34,462 nucleotides of DNA from Alphaproteobacteria bacterium (lineage in GTDB: Bacteria > Pseudomonadota > Alphaproteobacteria > Micavibrionales > Micavibrionaceae). The position numbers and the translations under genes were made by a program. Each line of letters begins with the position of its first letter. The stretch's first letter is position 1. Positions 16,756 to 25,742 of this stretch are shown one piece after another. Below the pieces are notes generated by a model that saw only the letters and a program-made list of their open reading frames with translations, did not search any database and was not told the origin of the DNA. Location of the stretch: positions 1 to 34,462 of the forward strand of contig JAGYOK010000022.1 of NCBI GenBank assembly GCA_018399685.1, in the 5' to 3' direction.

Positions 16756-16954
16756 GGTTTAGCAGGGAATAAGAGCATTAATCCCTCCCTCTCACGCTTT
16801 CCTTTGTCATCCCCGCTAAGCGCAGCGCATGCGGGGATCTGGGAATGTGAGCTATAAAGCTCCGGATGCCCGAATGAATCGGGCATGACACTTTATGTAA
16901 TAAGGCAATAACGTCCTCCCCTTTATGCCCTTGGGTGCTTTGAGGGGGAGGTTG
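16756..16954. repeat. Hairpin repeat cluster before M20 gene
   Basis: Three inverted repeats lie end to end: ATCCCCGC / GCGGGGAT (16809-16838, within TGTCATCCCCGC...GGGGATCTGG), ATGCCCGA / TCGGGCAT (16866-16886, followed by GACA), and CCTCCCC / GGGGAGG (16915-16951). The last arm stops four bases from the M20 stop codon. These resemble short mobile palindromes, and the third shares arms with the 14095 unit. They separate two convergent genes and may terminate both. Confidence 0.7.
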
Positions 16955-18307
16955 TCACTTCTTCTTTTTCCAAAAGCTAAAGCGAAATTTCGTTTTAATC
17001 CAGATTACAAGCTGGCTAATGCGCAAGCGGATGTAATTAATGATTCTTGATAGTCGCTTAGGTGGTTTTTCCGCGTCCCAGCCCTCGGTCATTGGCATTT
17101 CGGTTTTGATGATGTTCACGAAATATTGTGCGCCAACAGGAATAACATCATCGTTAAAGCCGTATTTAGGGTTGTGGAGCGGTTGGGAGTGCGGGCTTTC
17201 CCCGTCTTCGGGGTCGGCGTTGCCAATCCAGATATAGCTTGCCGGGACGAGGTTTGAGAACTCGCCAAAATCCTCGGCTGTCATGGCCGGAGCGGCGTCC
17301 CAGTCGATATTTTCTTCTCCTAAAACTCCGCGCATAGCCTCGCGGCTTACTTCTGCTTTTTCGGGGCTGTTAATGGTGGGAGAGGTGGAGTGCGGGAAAT
17401 CTACTTTTGCATTTATATCAAATCTGGAGGCAATAGATTCCACAGCTTCGCTGATCTGCTCAAGCAGATGTTCCTTGATGCCAAGGTTATAAGTACGCAC
17501 TGTACCGGTCATTTTTGTATCGCCGGGGATAATGTTCATCGCCGCGCTGTTACCGGATTCTATGCTGCACAGGCTTAGTATGACTTTTTCCTCAGAGTTT
17601 TCGTGAGCGCTTTTATCGCGGAGCGCGCAGAGCTGCTGGCCAAGCTCAAAAGCTACGGGGATCGGGTTATGTCCTTCTTCAGGCTGTGCGCCGTGACAGC
17701 CTTTGCCGTTGATGGTGACTATAAAATTTGTGTTAGAAGCCATGACCGGCCCGGTATGGATGGCTGTTTTGCCAAAGGGGAGGGACGGCCAGTTATGAAA
17801 GCCGTACAGCGCGCTGATCTTATGTTTTTTAAGTAGCCCTTCCTCGATCATTTTTTTGGCGCCGCCAGAGCCTTCTTCAGCAGGCTGGAATATGAACTTT
17901 ATTATGCCGTTAAATTCGCGGTGGTCTTTTAAATAGGCCAGAGCGGTGAGCAGCGTTGCCATGTGTCCATCATGGCCGCATGCATGCATTTTGCCGTCAT
18001 TTCTTGACTTCCACGGAACGTCGCATTGCTCCTGAACCCTCAGTGCGTCCATATCTGCGCGCATGCCAATGACTTTTTTAGAAGTTTTTTCCAGCCCTTC
18101 GAGCGTTACAACGATCCCCGTTCCAGCCATAACCTCGTATTCAAGATCCCACTCATTTAGCAAATCCGTAATTTTGCCGTGCGCATAATCTTCCTCATAC
18201 GCAGTTTCCGGGTATTGGTGGAAATCATGGCGTAATTTGGTCATTTTACGCGTAATTCCCAGTATCTCCGGGTCTATGTTAGGTATCAGATTTTCCGGCA
18301 GCGGCAT
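16955..18307 (-). CDS. M20-family amidohydrolase with basic C-terminal tail
   Basis: 450 residues. The metal-binding motif HACGHDGHMATLLTAL (about 109-124) and the catalytic glutamate in FQPAEEGSGGAKKMI mark M20D amidohydrolases (hippurate, N-acyl-amino-acid or IAA-amino-acid hydrolase type). YGFHNWPSLPFGKTA and MTAEDFGEFSNLVPASYIWIGNA complete the family set; the final ligand His is in HSQPLHNPKYGFNDD. Residues ~415-450 are a basic, aromatic tail ending FWKKKK that its paralogue at 18851 lacks, perhaps a membrane-surface helix. Substrate cannot be inferred. Confidence 0.9.
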   Translation of the reverse strand: MPLPENLIPNIDPEILGITRKMTKLRHDFHQYPETAYEEDYAHGKITDLLNEWDLEYEVMAGTGIVVTLEGLEKTSKKVIGMRADMDALRVQEQCDVPWKSRNDGKMHACGHDGHMATLLTALAYLKDHREFNGIIKFIFQPAEEGSGGAKKMIEEGLLKKHKISALYGFHNWPSLPFGKTAIHTGPVMASNTNFIVTINGKGCHGAQPEEGHNPIPVAFELGQQLCALRDKSAHENSEEKVILSLCSIESGNSAAMNIIPGDTKMTGTVRTYNLGIKEHLLEQISEAVESIASRFDINAKVDFPHSTSPTINSPEKAEVSREAMRGVLGEENIDWDAAPAMTAEDFGEFSNLVPASYIWIGNADPEDGESPHSQPLHNPKYGFNDDVIPVGAQYFVNIIKTEMPMTEGWDAEKPPKRLSRIINYIRLRISQLVIWIKTKFRFSFWKKKK

Positions 18308-18384
18308 TTTCGGTTTTCTACCCTATTGGTTTTTAGAGCGACGGGCATACTACCATAAGCGGGCACGCTGCACCAAATAATGTT

Positions 18385-18732
18385 TTAAGGCGCAGGAGGC
18401 TGCCAATCCTCATCAAGGCAGTTTCCCGGATAATTAAGATCAAGACGGTCTACCAGATCAGCATCTATTTTAAGAAATTCTACCAAAGCATTGAGGCCAT
18501 ATTTCGTTGCCAGAACTTCGTAAAGAGCTCTTTCTTCATCGCTATCAGCCAGAGAGTACGTTATCATGGCAAAGTTTTCAGATAGAGCCTGCTCTTCCGA
18601 ACCGGCAAGTACGGCCATGAAGGGGTTGTCATCAAATATTTTCTTAAGAGCCAATTTTCCGGATTCTTCCCACAATAGCCCGATAAGGACTTCTCTAATT
18701 TCGTTATAGCTGTTTTTATTTGTTTCAGGCAT
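18385..18732 (-). CDS. Small acidic helical protein of unknown function
   Basis: 115 residues, mostly helical, with no signal peptide, cysteine pair or family I recognise. It contains IREVLIGLLWEESGKLALKKIFDDNPFM near the N-terminus and ERALYEVLATKYGLNALVEFLKIDADLVDRLDL near the C-terminus. It sits between two paralogous M20 genes on the same strand, so it may be part of the same transcript. The short interval and clean start (MPETNKNSYNEIREVL) support a real gene. Confidence 0.6.
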   Translation of the reverse strand: MPETNKNSYNEIREVLIGLLWEESGKLALKKIFDDNPFMAVLAGSEEQALSENFAMITYSLADSDEERALYEVLATKYGLNALVEFLKIDADLVDRLDLNYPGNCLDEDWQPPAP

Positions 18733-18850
18733 TTTGACCCCTGTAGAGTTGTTTAATTAACATAATGTCAAATACGTATAAGACCTTGGGAAAATTTTTT
18801 CAAGAAAAAGATGGTTTTGCATGGCGGCGGGTGTGTGGGTTTTTATGATT

Positions 18851-20110
18851 CTAAACAAGACCGGGGAGATATTTTGGTTCCCGATAGTTTGTCAGAGGTA
18901 ATTCTTCTTTAATAATATTCACGAAATATTGAGCGCCTATGGGTATGATATCATCATTAAAACCATAACCCGGGTTGTGGAGTGGCTGAGAGTGCGGGCT
19001 TTGCCCGTTTTCGGGGTCGGCATTACCAATCCAGATATAGCTTACGGGGATAAGCCTTGAGAATTCGCCAAAATCCTCGGCGGTCATGGCTGGTTCGGCG
19101 TCCCATTCTATGTTTTCATCACCGATTACTTTTGCCATAGCTTCGCGGCTGATCTTTGCTTTGTCCTTATTATTGACAGTAGGAGAGCAGATATTAGGGA
19201 AATTTACCTGTGCTGTCATGTCGTAGTTTTCAGCCATGCTTTGTGCCGTTTGCGTAATAAGTACAGGTACCGCTTCCTTGATCTCGTGATTATAGACACG
19301 TACCGTACCGCCAATCTCTGCGTTATCGGGGATTACATTAAGCGCACCCATATCTCCGGCATTGCTGGCGCATATGCTTAGTACAACCTTCTCATCGGGG
19401 TGTGTTATGGTAAAAGCATCCGAAAGAGAGTATAATTCCAAAATGAGGTTGGCGGATGCAGGGATAGGGTTGTTACCCGTTTCCGGCATGGCTCCGTGGC
19501 AACCTTTACCGCGGAGAATAATCTCGTAATTAATGTTAGAGGCCATAACCGGGCCGGGGTGGATGGCGGCTTTCCCAAAGGGGAGGGATGGCCAGTTATG
19601 AAAGCCGTACATGGTATCAAGCTTATGCCTTTCAAGCAGGCCTTCTTCGATTATTCTTTTTGCCCCGCCCATGCCTTCTTCAGCAGGCTGGAAGATGATC
19701 TTTACAGTACCGTTGAATTCGGGGTTATCCTTTAGATAAGCAAGAGCTGTTAGCATAGTTGCCATGTGCCCGTCATGGCCGCACGCGTGCATTTTGCCTT
19801 TATTTCTGGATTCCCATGGAACGCCGGATTTATCCTCGACGTTTAATGCATCCATATCGGCGCGCAGGGCGACGACCTTGCCGGAAGTGTTTTGTCTGCC
19901 CTCAAGAGTTACAACCACACCTGTTCCGGCCATGGTTTCGTAAGGTAGATCCCATTCATTAAGTAAATCTGTGATAATGCCGTGGGCGTAATCTTCTTCA
20001 AAAGCGGTTTCAGGGCGCTGGTGAAAAATACGGCGAAGCACGGCCATGTCACTCGCCAGTTCAATAATTTGCGGATCAATACAAGGTTCTTTTTTCGTGT
20101 TCTCTGGCAT
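18851..20110 (-). CDS. M20-family amidohydrolase (second paralogue)
   Basis: 419 residues. Highly similar to the product of 16955-18307 over the full catalytic length, including HACGHDGHMATMLTAL, FQPAEEGMGGAKRII, YGFHNWPSLPFGKAA, MTAEDFGEFSRLIPVSYIWIGNA and HSQPLHNPGYGFNDD, but ending shortly after the catalytic domain. All metal ligands look intact. The pair arose by duplication; the differences lie mainly in the lid-domain segment (about 230-300), which suggests different acyl-amino-acid preferences. It begins 119 bases after the small gene's start on the minus strand. Confidence 0.92.
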   Translation of the reverse strand: MPENTKKEPCIDPQIIELASDMAVLRRIFHQRPETAFEEDYAHGIITDLLNEWDLPYETMAGTGVVVTLEGRQNTSGKVVALRADMDALNVEDKSGVPWESRNKGKMHACGHDGHMATMLTALAYLKDNPEFNGTVKIIFQPAEEGMGGAKRIIEEGLLERHKLDTMYGFHNWPSLPFGKAAIHPGPVMASNINYEIILRGKGCHGAMPETGNNPIPASANLILELYSLSDAFTITHPDEKVVLSICASNAGDMGALNVIPDNAEIGGTVRVYNHEIKEAVPVLITQTAQSMAENYDMTAQVNFPNICSPTVNNKDKAKISREAMAKVIGDENIEWDAEPAMTAEDFGEFSRLIPVSYIWIGNADPENGQSPHSQPLHNPGYGFNDDIIPIGAQYFVNIIKEELPLTNYREPKYLPGLV

Positions 20111-20229
20111 GGGATGACCCCAGTATTCCCTTTTTATGGAATCTTTTTTTCGGACTTTAGCACAATGATTGCAAAGATTACAAATATTGCTTTTGTGGAC
20201 TTTTGGGAATAATCAAATAGTCCTGACCT

Positions 20230-21087
20230 TTAGAGTTTGATCTTGCCTTTTTGCCAGAGATTGAAAAGGGCGATGCCACCCAGAAATCCGCCAAGGTGGG
20301 CTTGCCATGCGGTGTCAGCACTGATTAATCCTACTCCGATCATGATGGCAATCCAAAGCAGGATAATGGGAAGAGGGCCTCTTTTTTGCCCGAATGAGCC
20401 TGCCAAACCACCTAGATTCATCATTAATATTACTGCGCCGAACAGGCCGCTGATAGCGCCGGACGCGCCAATGACGGGATGGGTAGAGGCGGGACTTAAT
20501 ATAAAGTACATTAGATTGCCAGTCATCAGGCAAAAAATAAAGAAAATCAAGGTGATGCGAGCACCAAACTGGCGCTCGAAGAACACTCCCATGGCCATCA
20601 TCATTACAGAGTTGGTAATGATATGCATCCAGCTTCCATGCAATAATGCGGTTGTAAACGGGGCGATAAGAGCGCTCCACACCCATGGGATTGCGCCAGA
20701 ATAATAGGCCGGTACAAAGCCAAAATTCATATATAAAACAACGCGCTGGGCATCATCAAGAAGGAAGGTCGTGACCAGAAAAGTTAAAATTAAAGTGGTA
20801 ACGGTACAGCGTGTAAATATGGGGATTTTGCCCCAATTAATGAAAGGGGTTTTTCCTGTGGCACTGCGCCTCGCCATATCGGCTCGCATTTTGGCTTTTA
20901 TCCCTTGCTCAGCCTGATATTTGCGGCGGTACTCTTCTTCGAGCTTCTCCCGCTCCTTGCGTGCTTTTTCGGATTCTTTTTCTATCTTTTTCTGGCGCTT
21001 TTCCAGCTCGGAGAAATGTATAATCTTTCCGTTATCATCTTGATCCTTATTGCTTTTCCCGTTTTTGCCGTTTGAATTATCGCTCAT
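20230..21087 (-). CDS. Rhomboid-family intramembrane serine protease
   Basis: 285 residues from ATG 21087, with AAGGAA upstream. Residues 25-72 are a charged coiled coil in the cytoplasm. The six-helix rhomboid core follows: LLHGSWMHIITNSVMMMAMG (about 148-167, the HxxxN element), catalytic Ser209 in IGASGAISGLFG, and His264 in WQAHLGGFLGGIALF. It cleaves membrane proteins within the bilayer. The long coiled coil is unusual for a short bacterial rhomboid and may recruit a partner. Substrate unknown. Confidence 0.92.
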   Translation of the reverse strand: MSDNSNGKNGKSNKDQDDNGKIIHFSELEKRQKKIEKESEKARKEREKLEEEYRRKYQAEQGIKAKMRADMARRSATGKTPFINWGKIPIFTRCTVTTLILTFLVTTFLLDDAQRVVLYMNFGFVPAYYSGAIPWVWSALIAPFTTALLHGSWMHIITNSVMMMAMGVFFERQFGARITLIFFIFCLMTGNLMYFILSPASTHPVIGASGAISGLFGAVILMMNLGGLAGSFGQKRGPLPIILLWIAIMIGVGLISADTAWQAHLGGFLGGIALFNLWQKGKIKL

Positions 21088-21177
21088 TGCCGATTTCCTT
21101 GAAAAATGCTGTAGCCCTCACCAATAAAGGGATTTCGACGGGTTGGCAAGGGCGGTTTAAGAAAGGTCGGTAATAAA

Positions 21178-21211
21178 GAAAAAGAGCTTGTGAGGTTTTC
21201 ACAAGCCCTTT
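21178..21211 (-). terminator. Terminator after the 21250 gene (possibly bidirectional)
   Basis: Arms GCTTGTGA / TCACAAGC (21186-21193, 21199-21206) with a five-base loop. On minus it is followed by CTCTTTTTC, and on plus by CCCTTTT. It lies ~45 bases after the stop of the minus-strand gene ending at 21250. Confidence 0.75.
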
Positions 21212-21249
21212 TAGGTCTGGTTTTTTACTATACTAATCAGGTTCCCATG

Positions 21250-21921
21250 TCACCCCAAACTCATCCCGATACCAATATCTGCGTTTTTCTCGCGGTCATA
21301 TTTATAGGTGACTTGTTCATCTCCTTTTGGCTTCAAGAAAGCAGGAGGTGTGACTTTCGTTACCAGATCTGCGGATTTGGCCAGAATTTCTGTGGCTGAA
21401 ATCTTGGCATGAGATATCTGGCGGGTCAGCTCTGCAAAAGCAACGGCGAAGCCTTCTTTGGCAATTTCCATGCCCATGACCATCATTTCTTTGATCTTTC
21501 CCAAAGAGGGGATTTGTCCTTCTACACTCTTGCTAAAGCTCATTGCAATCTTTTTAAGGTTTTCCGGCTTTTTTCTGGCAGGCTGCTTGCCTCCGCCGCC
21601 GCTTTTGCCTTTGGACTTGCCTTTTTCGCCTTCTTCGCTTTCCTTCTCATCATTATCGTTGTCACTAACAACCTCGATTTTGACGTATGTAGGAGCCTGA
21701 AAACAGACGGGATATTCTTTGATAACTTCGGGAGCCAGTTGTTTGCCGCTTAAACCCGGCTTGATATCAATACGAATGACATCAGGATCGCGCCAGTCCA
21801 TGACCACGCAATGATTCTTGTATTGCCCGACTTGCTTACAGGGTTTGACGAGTCTCTTACCCGGATACAAAGCTTCTTGTATGTCGGCGAATTCCAGAAA
21901 TTTTTTTACATCAACCAGCAT
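21250..21921 (-). CDS. Unrecognised protein with charged Gly/Lys linker
   Basis: 223 residues, no signal peptide. Residues 1-95 look like a small folded domain with three cysteines (CKQVGQYKNHC, YPVCFQAP) and the segment VVMDWRDPDVIRIDIKPG. Residues 100-145 form a Glu/Lys/Gly-rich disordered linker (EEGEKGKSKGKSGGGGK). Residues 145-205 are helical (IAMSFSKSVEGQIPSLGKIKEMMVMGMEIAKEGFAVAFAEL). I do not recognise any of it. It is monocistronic with its own terminator. Confidence 0.6.
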   Translation of the reverse strand: MLVDVKKFLEFADIQEALYPGKRLVKPCKQVGQYKNHCVVMDWRDPDVIRIDIKPGLSGKQLAPEVIKEYPVCFQAPTYVKIEVVSDNDNDEKESEEGEKGKSKGKSGGGGKQPARKKPENLKKIAMSFSKSVEGQIPSLGKIKEMMVMGMEIAKEGFAVAFAELTRQISHAKISATEILAKSADLVTKVTPPAFLKPKGDEQVTYKYDREKNADIGIGMSLG

Positions 21922-22466
21922 GTTAATTACTCCATCTCATTACGCTTTTAATTGCGCCTAGGCAAAAGTCGTTATTTGATTTCCATAAGCTTCCTAAATT
22001 TACCCTGAAAATGTTAATAAGGGCTTAAAATTTCGGCGGTGCCGCACAGAAAAATTATAAAAATGTAAATTCAGGGTCAGAACCTATTAATTCTGTGCAA
22101 TTCTGTTCCATTATATGAGACAAAGAATCAATTTTTTGGACTGAAGGACATGCCGTAGCATATTCAAAGGCCAAAAAAAGAAGGTAATTTGTCTCATATA
22201 ATGGAACCCTTCAGGGCGCCGCAAATTTTTGTATCTGGTCGCCAAAACCGCTTGAACGTAGCTACGGCTATGCCCTGCGCGGTTTTGGCCTCCATTTACT
22301 AAAAATTTGACAGGCGCATAATGGATATAATTAATAGGTTCTGACCCTAAATTTTTGCATAAAGAGCCGGTGAGCTGTTACACTATGAAAGGGGTAAGTT
22401 TTTCCTCGATAATGTGTTATTATCATTGGGTTATTGGTTGAGTTCTAATAGTTATAGGCGCTGGTT
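21922..22466. other. Intergenic region holding the nested palindromic element
   Basis: 545 bases without a gene. Apart from the element at 22073-22348, the flanks are AT-rich. A promoter for the gene at 22467 is expected in 22350-22440, but I cannot name its boxes with confidence. Confidence 0.6.
22073..22348. mobile_element. Nested palindromic MITE-like element
   Basis: 276 bp bounded by a perfect 19-bp terminal inverted repeat: AGGGTCAGAACCTATTAAT at 22073-22091 and its complement at 22330-22348. Inside is a second perfect 19-bp inverted repeat, TTCCATTATATGAGACAAA at 22106-22124 with its complement at 22188-22206. A third, GCCAAAACCGC / GCGGTTTTGGC, lies at 22241-22251 and 22279-22289 around a 10-bp palindrome CGTAGCTACG (22257-22266). 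AAATT stands near both outer ends (AAATTC before, AAATT after), a possible target duplication. It encodes no protein, so it would need a transposase in trans. Confidence 0.8.
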
Positions 22467-23150
22467 ATGAAACATCCTTATTTATGTGCATGTTTAACTT
22501 TTATTATGTGTGTGAGTGCTTATCACTCGGGCGTGCGGTTAAATGCGGCAGAATTGTGGAATTCGACAGGGGTCGGGACAGGATCTCCGTCTTCTTATTA
22601 TGTTGAGAAAAAGGAAGGTAATTCCGATTCTTATTATAATTCCACAAGAAAACCGACAGCCAACAGACAAACAGCGCTGTTTAATGCGAAAGACCCTTCA
22701 ACAGTTACGTCAGGGGAGGGAGGGCTGGATGCAGCCATTCATGCTTATAAAAGCGTGAAACTTGGTAACCAAAGACCTTCCAGACAGTTTAAGACAATGT
22801 CAGCAGTTGCGGTTGCTAATCGTCAGGCTGATATCGATCATGCTTTGCAGCTTGAATATAACAGGCGCAAGGCTACGGCCAGCCTTATGATTGAGGTTGC
22901 CAGGCAGGATAATGCGGCGCAGGCTAAAGCAAGAAAAGATCGCCAGAAGGATTTGGCTGCTATGAAGGCGGAAAAGGAAGCCAAAGCCTATGAGCGTGAG
23001 CAGAAAAAAGCCCGCGCGCTTGGCAGAAAAAGTGTGTATAGAGCGTCAAGTAGTGCAGCAAGTAACAGTGTACGTAAACGCGTGACAAGCTCGTCTTCTA
23101 CAATGGAGCTGAAAAAACCGGCTCGTTTGTTTAACGATCCTAATCTATAA
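22467..23150 (+). CDS. Secreted Lys/Arg-rich coiled-coil protein, unknown
   Basis: 227 residues. A signal peptide occupies about 1-27 (YLCACLTFIMCVSAYHSGVRLNA). The middle is Ser/Thr/Tyr-rich. Residues 120-185 form a charged helix with many Ala/Lys/Arg (QDNAAQAKARKDRQKDLAA and after), likely a periplasmic coiled coil. The end is Ser/Lys-rich. No family is recognised. It precedes the polymerase-like gene by 37 bases on the same strand, so it may belong to the polysaccharide cluster. Confidence 0.65.
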   Translation: MKHPYLCACLTFIMCVSAYHSGVRLNAAELWNSTGVGTGSPSSYYVEKKEGNSDSYYNSTRKPTANRQTALFNAKDPSTVTSGEGGLDAAIHAYKSVKLGNQRPSRQFKTMSAVAVANRQADIDHALQLEYNRRKATASLMIEVARQDNAAQAKARKDRQKDLAAMKAEKEAKAYEREQKKARALGRKSVYRASSSAASNSVRKRVTSSSSTMELKKPARLFNDPNL

Positions 23151-23187
23151 TATAAGGGTTGTTATAAGTAAGGGGGCGCTGAAAAGA

Positions 23188-24450
23188 ATGCTTTATGCTT
23201 TAGACAGTGCTACTGACAGAGATTCCCTAAATAAAGATACAATTTCCTTGCGGGTTAATATCTATGATTACCGCGCGATCTTTTTGTTTTGCGCGTGTCT
23301 GGCGTATGCGATTTTTGGCTCCCCGACACCGGATATGTTCAGTTATACGGAAGCATTTGTTCTGATTCTTTTGGGCTTGAGCATCGGTGTGGTGCATGTG
23401 CGTAACTTACTGGTGCGCCCTGCGGGACACCGTTTTTGGAAGAGCGCGGGGCAGATGTTTTTGATCTATGGGCTGAGCATCCCGCTGGTAGTGGGGGCGC
23501 TGGCAGGGCACAGCCTGTTTGCTATATCCCGCGATGTGATACCTTTCCTTTGTTTGTTTTTGCCGCTTTTTTGTTTGCCGGTCATACGCGCAAGACCTTA
23601 CTATTTTCGTACTACATTGCTAGGGTTTATTATTATAGGTCTGTTGTTTGGGCTGCGATCGCTGTTGATACGCTTTGATGTCTCATGCGGTTTTGATGTC
23701 TGGTGTGCTCAAGAGGAGCTGCTATATCTGGAGAACATGCCAACTGTGCTGTTTTCCTGCCTGTTTTTGCTAGGCTCGGCCATTACTTATGCGGTGCGCA
23801 GGATAGACGCGCTGCATATTTTCGTTTTTTGCTTTCTGGTGGCGCTTGCACTTATCCCGCTGGCGGCGATGATTCTTACCTTACAGCGGGCGAGTATTGG
23901 CGCGCTCGTGGTTTATATATTTTGTGTTTATGCCTATTTCTTTTTCAAAGCACCGCGCAAGGCTTTGGGCGCGCTGTTACTGGGGGCTTTGGCGCTTTAT
24001 GTCGTTGGCATATCATCGCATATGGTTTTTGCTTCCTTGTGGGAGAAGACCCGCAGCGTGGGGCTTAATATGCGCCCGCAGGAAATGGCGGCAGTGTGGG
24101 ATATTGTCAGTGCCGATACTGTGACTTTTCTTTTTGGAATTGGCTGGGGCGGGCATTTTAGTTCACCGGCGGTTGGCGGGCTAAGCGTGAATTTTACACA
24201 TAATTTTTTCTCTTCCATGTTTTTGAAGAGCGGATTACTTGGAGTTATCTTATGCACAGCTTATATTGCAGGGCTTTTAGAGCGTTTGTGGCGCGTTATG
24301 CGTAAGAATATGGTTTTTGGGCTGGCGCTCGCGGCACCTGTTTTGATCGATTTAACATTTTATGCCAGCTTTAAATCGCTGGATTTTGGATTGGTGCTTT
24401 TGTTGATCCCCGCGTCTTTGGTATACTTTAGACAATTCGAATCATCCTAG
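23188..24450 (+). CDS. O-antigen ligase/polymerase-like membrane protein
   Basis: 420 residues with about eleven hydrophobic segments spread along the chain. A large loop near 290-345 contains FLFGIGWGGHFSS and VNFTHNFFSSMFLKSGLLGV, which match the Wzy_C pattern (G-x-G-x-G...H-N-x-x-L/F-x-x-L-x-x-x-G-L-x-G). Enzymes of this family polymerise repeat units or ligate polysaccharide to lipid A core on the periplasmic face. Neighbouring glycosyltransferases, Wzz-like and export genes support this role. Polymerase versus ligase cannot be decided from sequence. Confidence 0.82.
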   Translation: MLYALDSATDRDSLNKDTISLRVNIYDYRAIFLFCACLAYAIFGSPTPDMFSYTEAFVLILLGLSIGVVHVRNLLVRPAGHRFWKSAGQMFLIYGLSIPLVVGALAGHSLFAISRDVIPFLCLFLPLFCLPVIRARPYYFRTTLLGFIIIGLLFGLRSLLIRFDVSCGFDVWCAQEELLYLENMPTVLFSCLFLLGSAITYAVRRIDALHIFVFCFLVALALIPLAAMILTLQRASIGALVVYIFCVYAYFFFKAPRKALGALLLGALALYVVGISSHMVFASLWEKTRSVGLNMRPQEMAAVWDIVSADTVTFLFGIGWGGHFSSPAVGGLSVNFTHNFFSSMFLKSGLLGVILCTAYIAGLLERLWRVMRKNMVFGLALAAPVLIDLTFYASFKSLDFGLVLLLIPASLVYFRQFESS

Positions 24451-24475
24451 GGTTCTCTTATAAAAATAATAAACT

Positions 24476-25720
24476 ATGCGCAGACCAACAATAATGTTCA
24501 TTAACAGGGTTTATCCGCCATTGCGCGGAGCAACAGGCCGCTTGCTGCGCGATCTGGCCAGATCGTTTGCGCGCCAGGGATGGCATGTGACAGTGGTTAC
24601 AAGTGGCGAGGAAGCTGATGAGAGCTATGAAAAGGGAATACATGTTATCAGGGTGAAAGGCTCGCCCAAGCCCTGTGGGGAGAAGGGGTATTTGTGGGTC
24701 TGGCTCAAGCTGTTTTTCGCAGCATTAAAGCAGGAAAAAAGACACGTTGTTGTTACTCTTACCGATCCGCCGTTATTGGCCGTTGCTGGTATGATGATTG
24801 CCAGACTTAAAGGCTGTTACCATATCAACTGGTGTCAGGATTTATACCCTGAGATTTTGCCTGTGCTGGGGTTAAAATATTCCGATTTCTGGGTTAATAC
24901 TTTCACATCTTTGCAACGTCGGGCCATGAACGGCAGCGACAAGGTTATTGTTAATGGCCGTTGTATGGCTCGTTACCTCACTCATGAAGGTGGTTTGGAT
25001 GCGCGTAAGGTAGCGGTTGTTCCAAATTGGCCGGATATGGAGCTTATTGATCCAGAGGCGGTTGAAAATCTTAAAGAGGATGCTTTGGAATTCCCCGAAG
25101 ATGCACAGCCACCGCGCCCATTTGACAAACAGCTCAAAACCCGCCCGCGTTTCCGTATTTTATATGCGGGAAATATAGGTTTGTCTCACCCGCTTGATTC
25201 TATTATTGAGGCTGCTCAGGCGCTGGAAGAAGAAGGCAGCGATATTGAATTTGTCTTTGTAGGGGATGGAAAAGGATTTGATAGGCTTGCGCAAATTCGC
25301 TCTGATAAAGGGCTGGATAATATCCGCTTTATCCCGTTTCAGCCGATTATCCAGTTGCGAGAGGTGATGGAGAGCGGGGATGTGCACCTGATCTCGATGA
25401 AAGAAGAGGCGGCGGGGTTTATGGTTCCAAGCAAGCTTTATTCTGCTTTGGCTGTAGCGCGGCCTTGTATCTTTATTGGTCCTGAGCATTGCGAATGCGC
25501 TAAAGTTATACGCGACTATGGTACCGGCGTAGTGGTTCCGCAAGGGGATGTAAAGACGCTTCTTAAAGCAGTTAAAACATTCAGGGATAGTGGCGAGGCA
25601 TGGTTTGGCGCTCATAATGGAGCGCTCAAAGCCAGAGAAATCTACACGCCTTATAATTCTATCGATGCATGGATCGAGCGGGCATGGGATCTTGTGCGTA
25701 AGGATCTGGAAATAAAATAA
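24476..25720 (+). CDS. GT4-family glycosyltransferase
   Basis: 414 residues with a GT-B layout. The N-terminal domain starts IMFINRVYPPLRGATGRLLRDLA (an acceptor-side glycine loop) and has GWHVTVVTSG and VVTLTDPPLLAV. The C-terminal donor domain has FRILYAGNIGLSHPLDSIIEAA, FVFVGDGKGFDRL and the EGFG-like segment SMKEEAAGFMVPSKLYSALAVARPCIF, where the donor glutamate is expected. It resembles WcaI/WbuB-type transferases of capsule and O-antigen loci. Sugar donor unknown. It starts 25 bases after the polymerase-like gene, and no clear ribosome site precedes it. Confidence 0.88.
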   Translation: MRRPTIMFINRVYPPLRGATGRLLRDLARSFARQGWHVTVVTSGEEADESYEKGIHVIRVKGSPKPCGEKGYLWVWLKLFFAALKQEKRHVVVTLTDPPLLAVAGMMIARLKGCYHINWCQDLYPEILPVLGLKYSDFWVNTFTSLQRRAMNGSDKVIVNGRCMARYLTHEGGLDARKVAVVPNWPDMELIDPEAVENLKEDALEFPEDAQPPRPFDKQLKTRPRFRILYAGNIGLSHPLDSIIEAAQALEEEGSDIEFVFVGDGKGFDRLAQIRSDKGLDNIRFIPFQPIIQLREVMESGDVHLISMKEEAAGFMVPSKLYSALAVARPCIFIGPEHCECAKVIRDYGTGVVVPQGDVKTLLKAVKTFRDSGEAWFGAHNGALKAREIYTPYNSIDAWIERAWDLVRKDLEIK

Positions 25721-25726
25721 TTTTTA

Positions 25727-25742
25727 TAGTCTCTGACCCTAA
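25727..25742 (+). repeat. Solo repeat end after the GT4 gene
   Basis: ATAGTCTCTGACCCTAA, beginning six bases after the stop codon, matches the outer end ATAGGTTCTGACCCTAA of the 22073-22348 element except at two positions. No left end is seen nearby. Confidence 0.6.
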
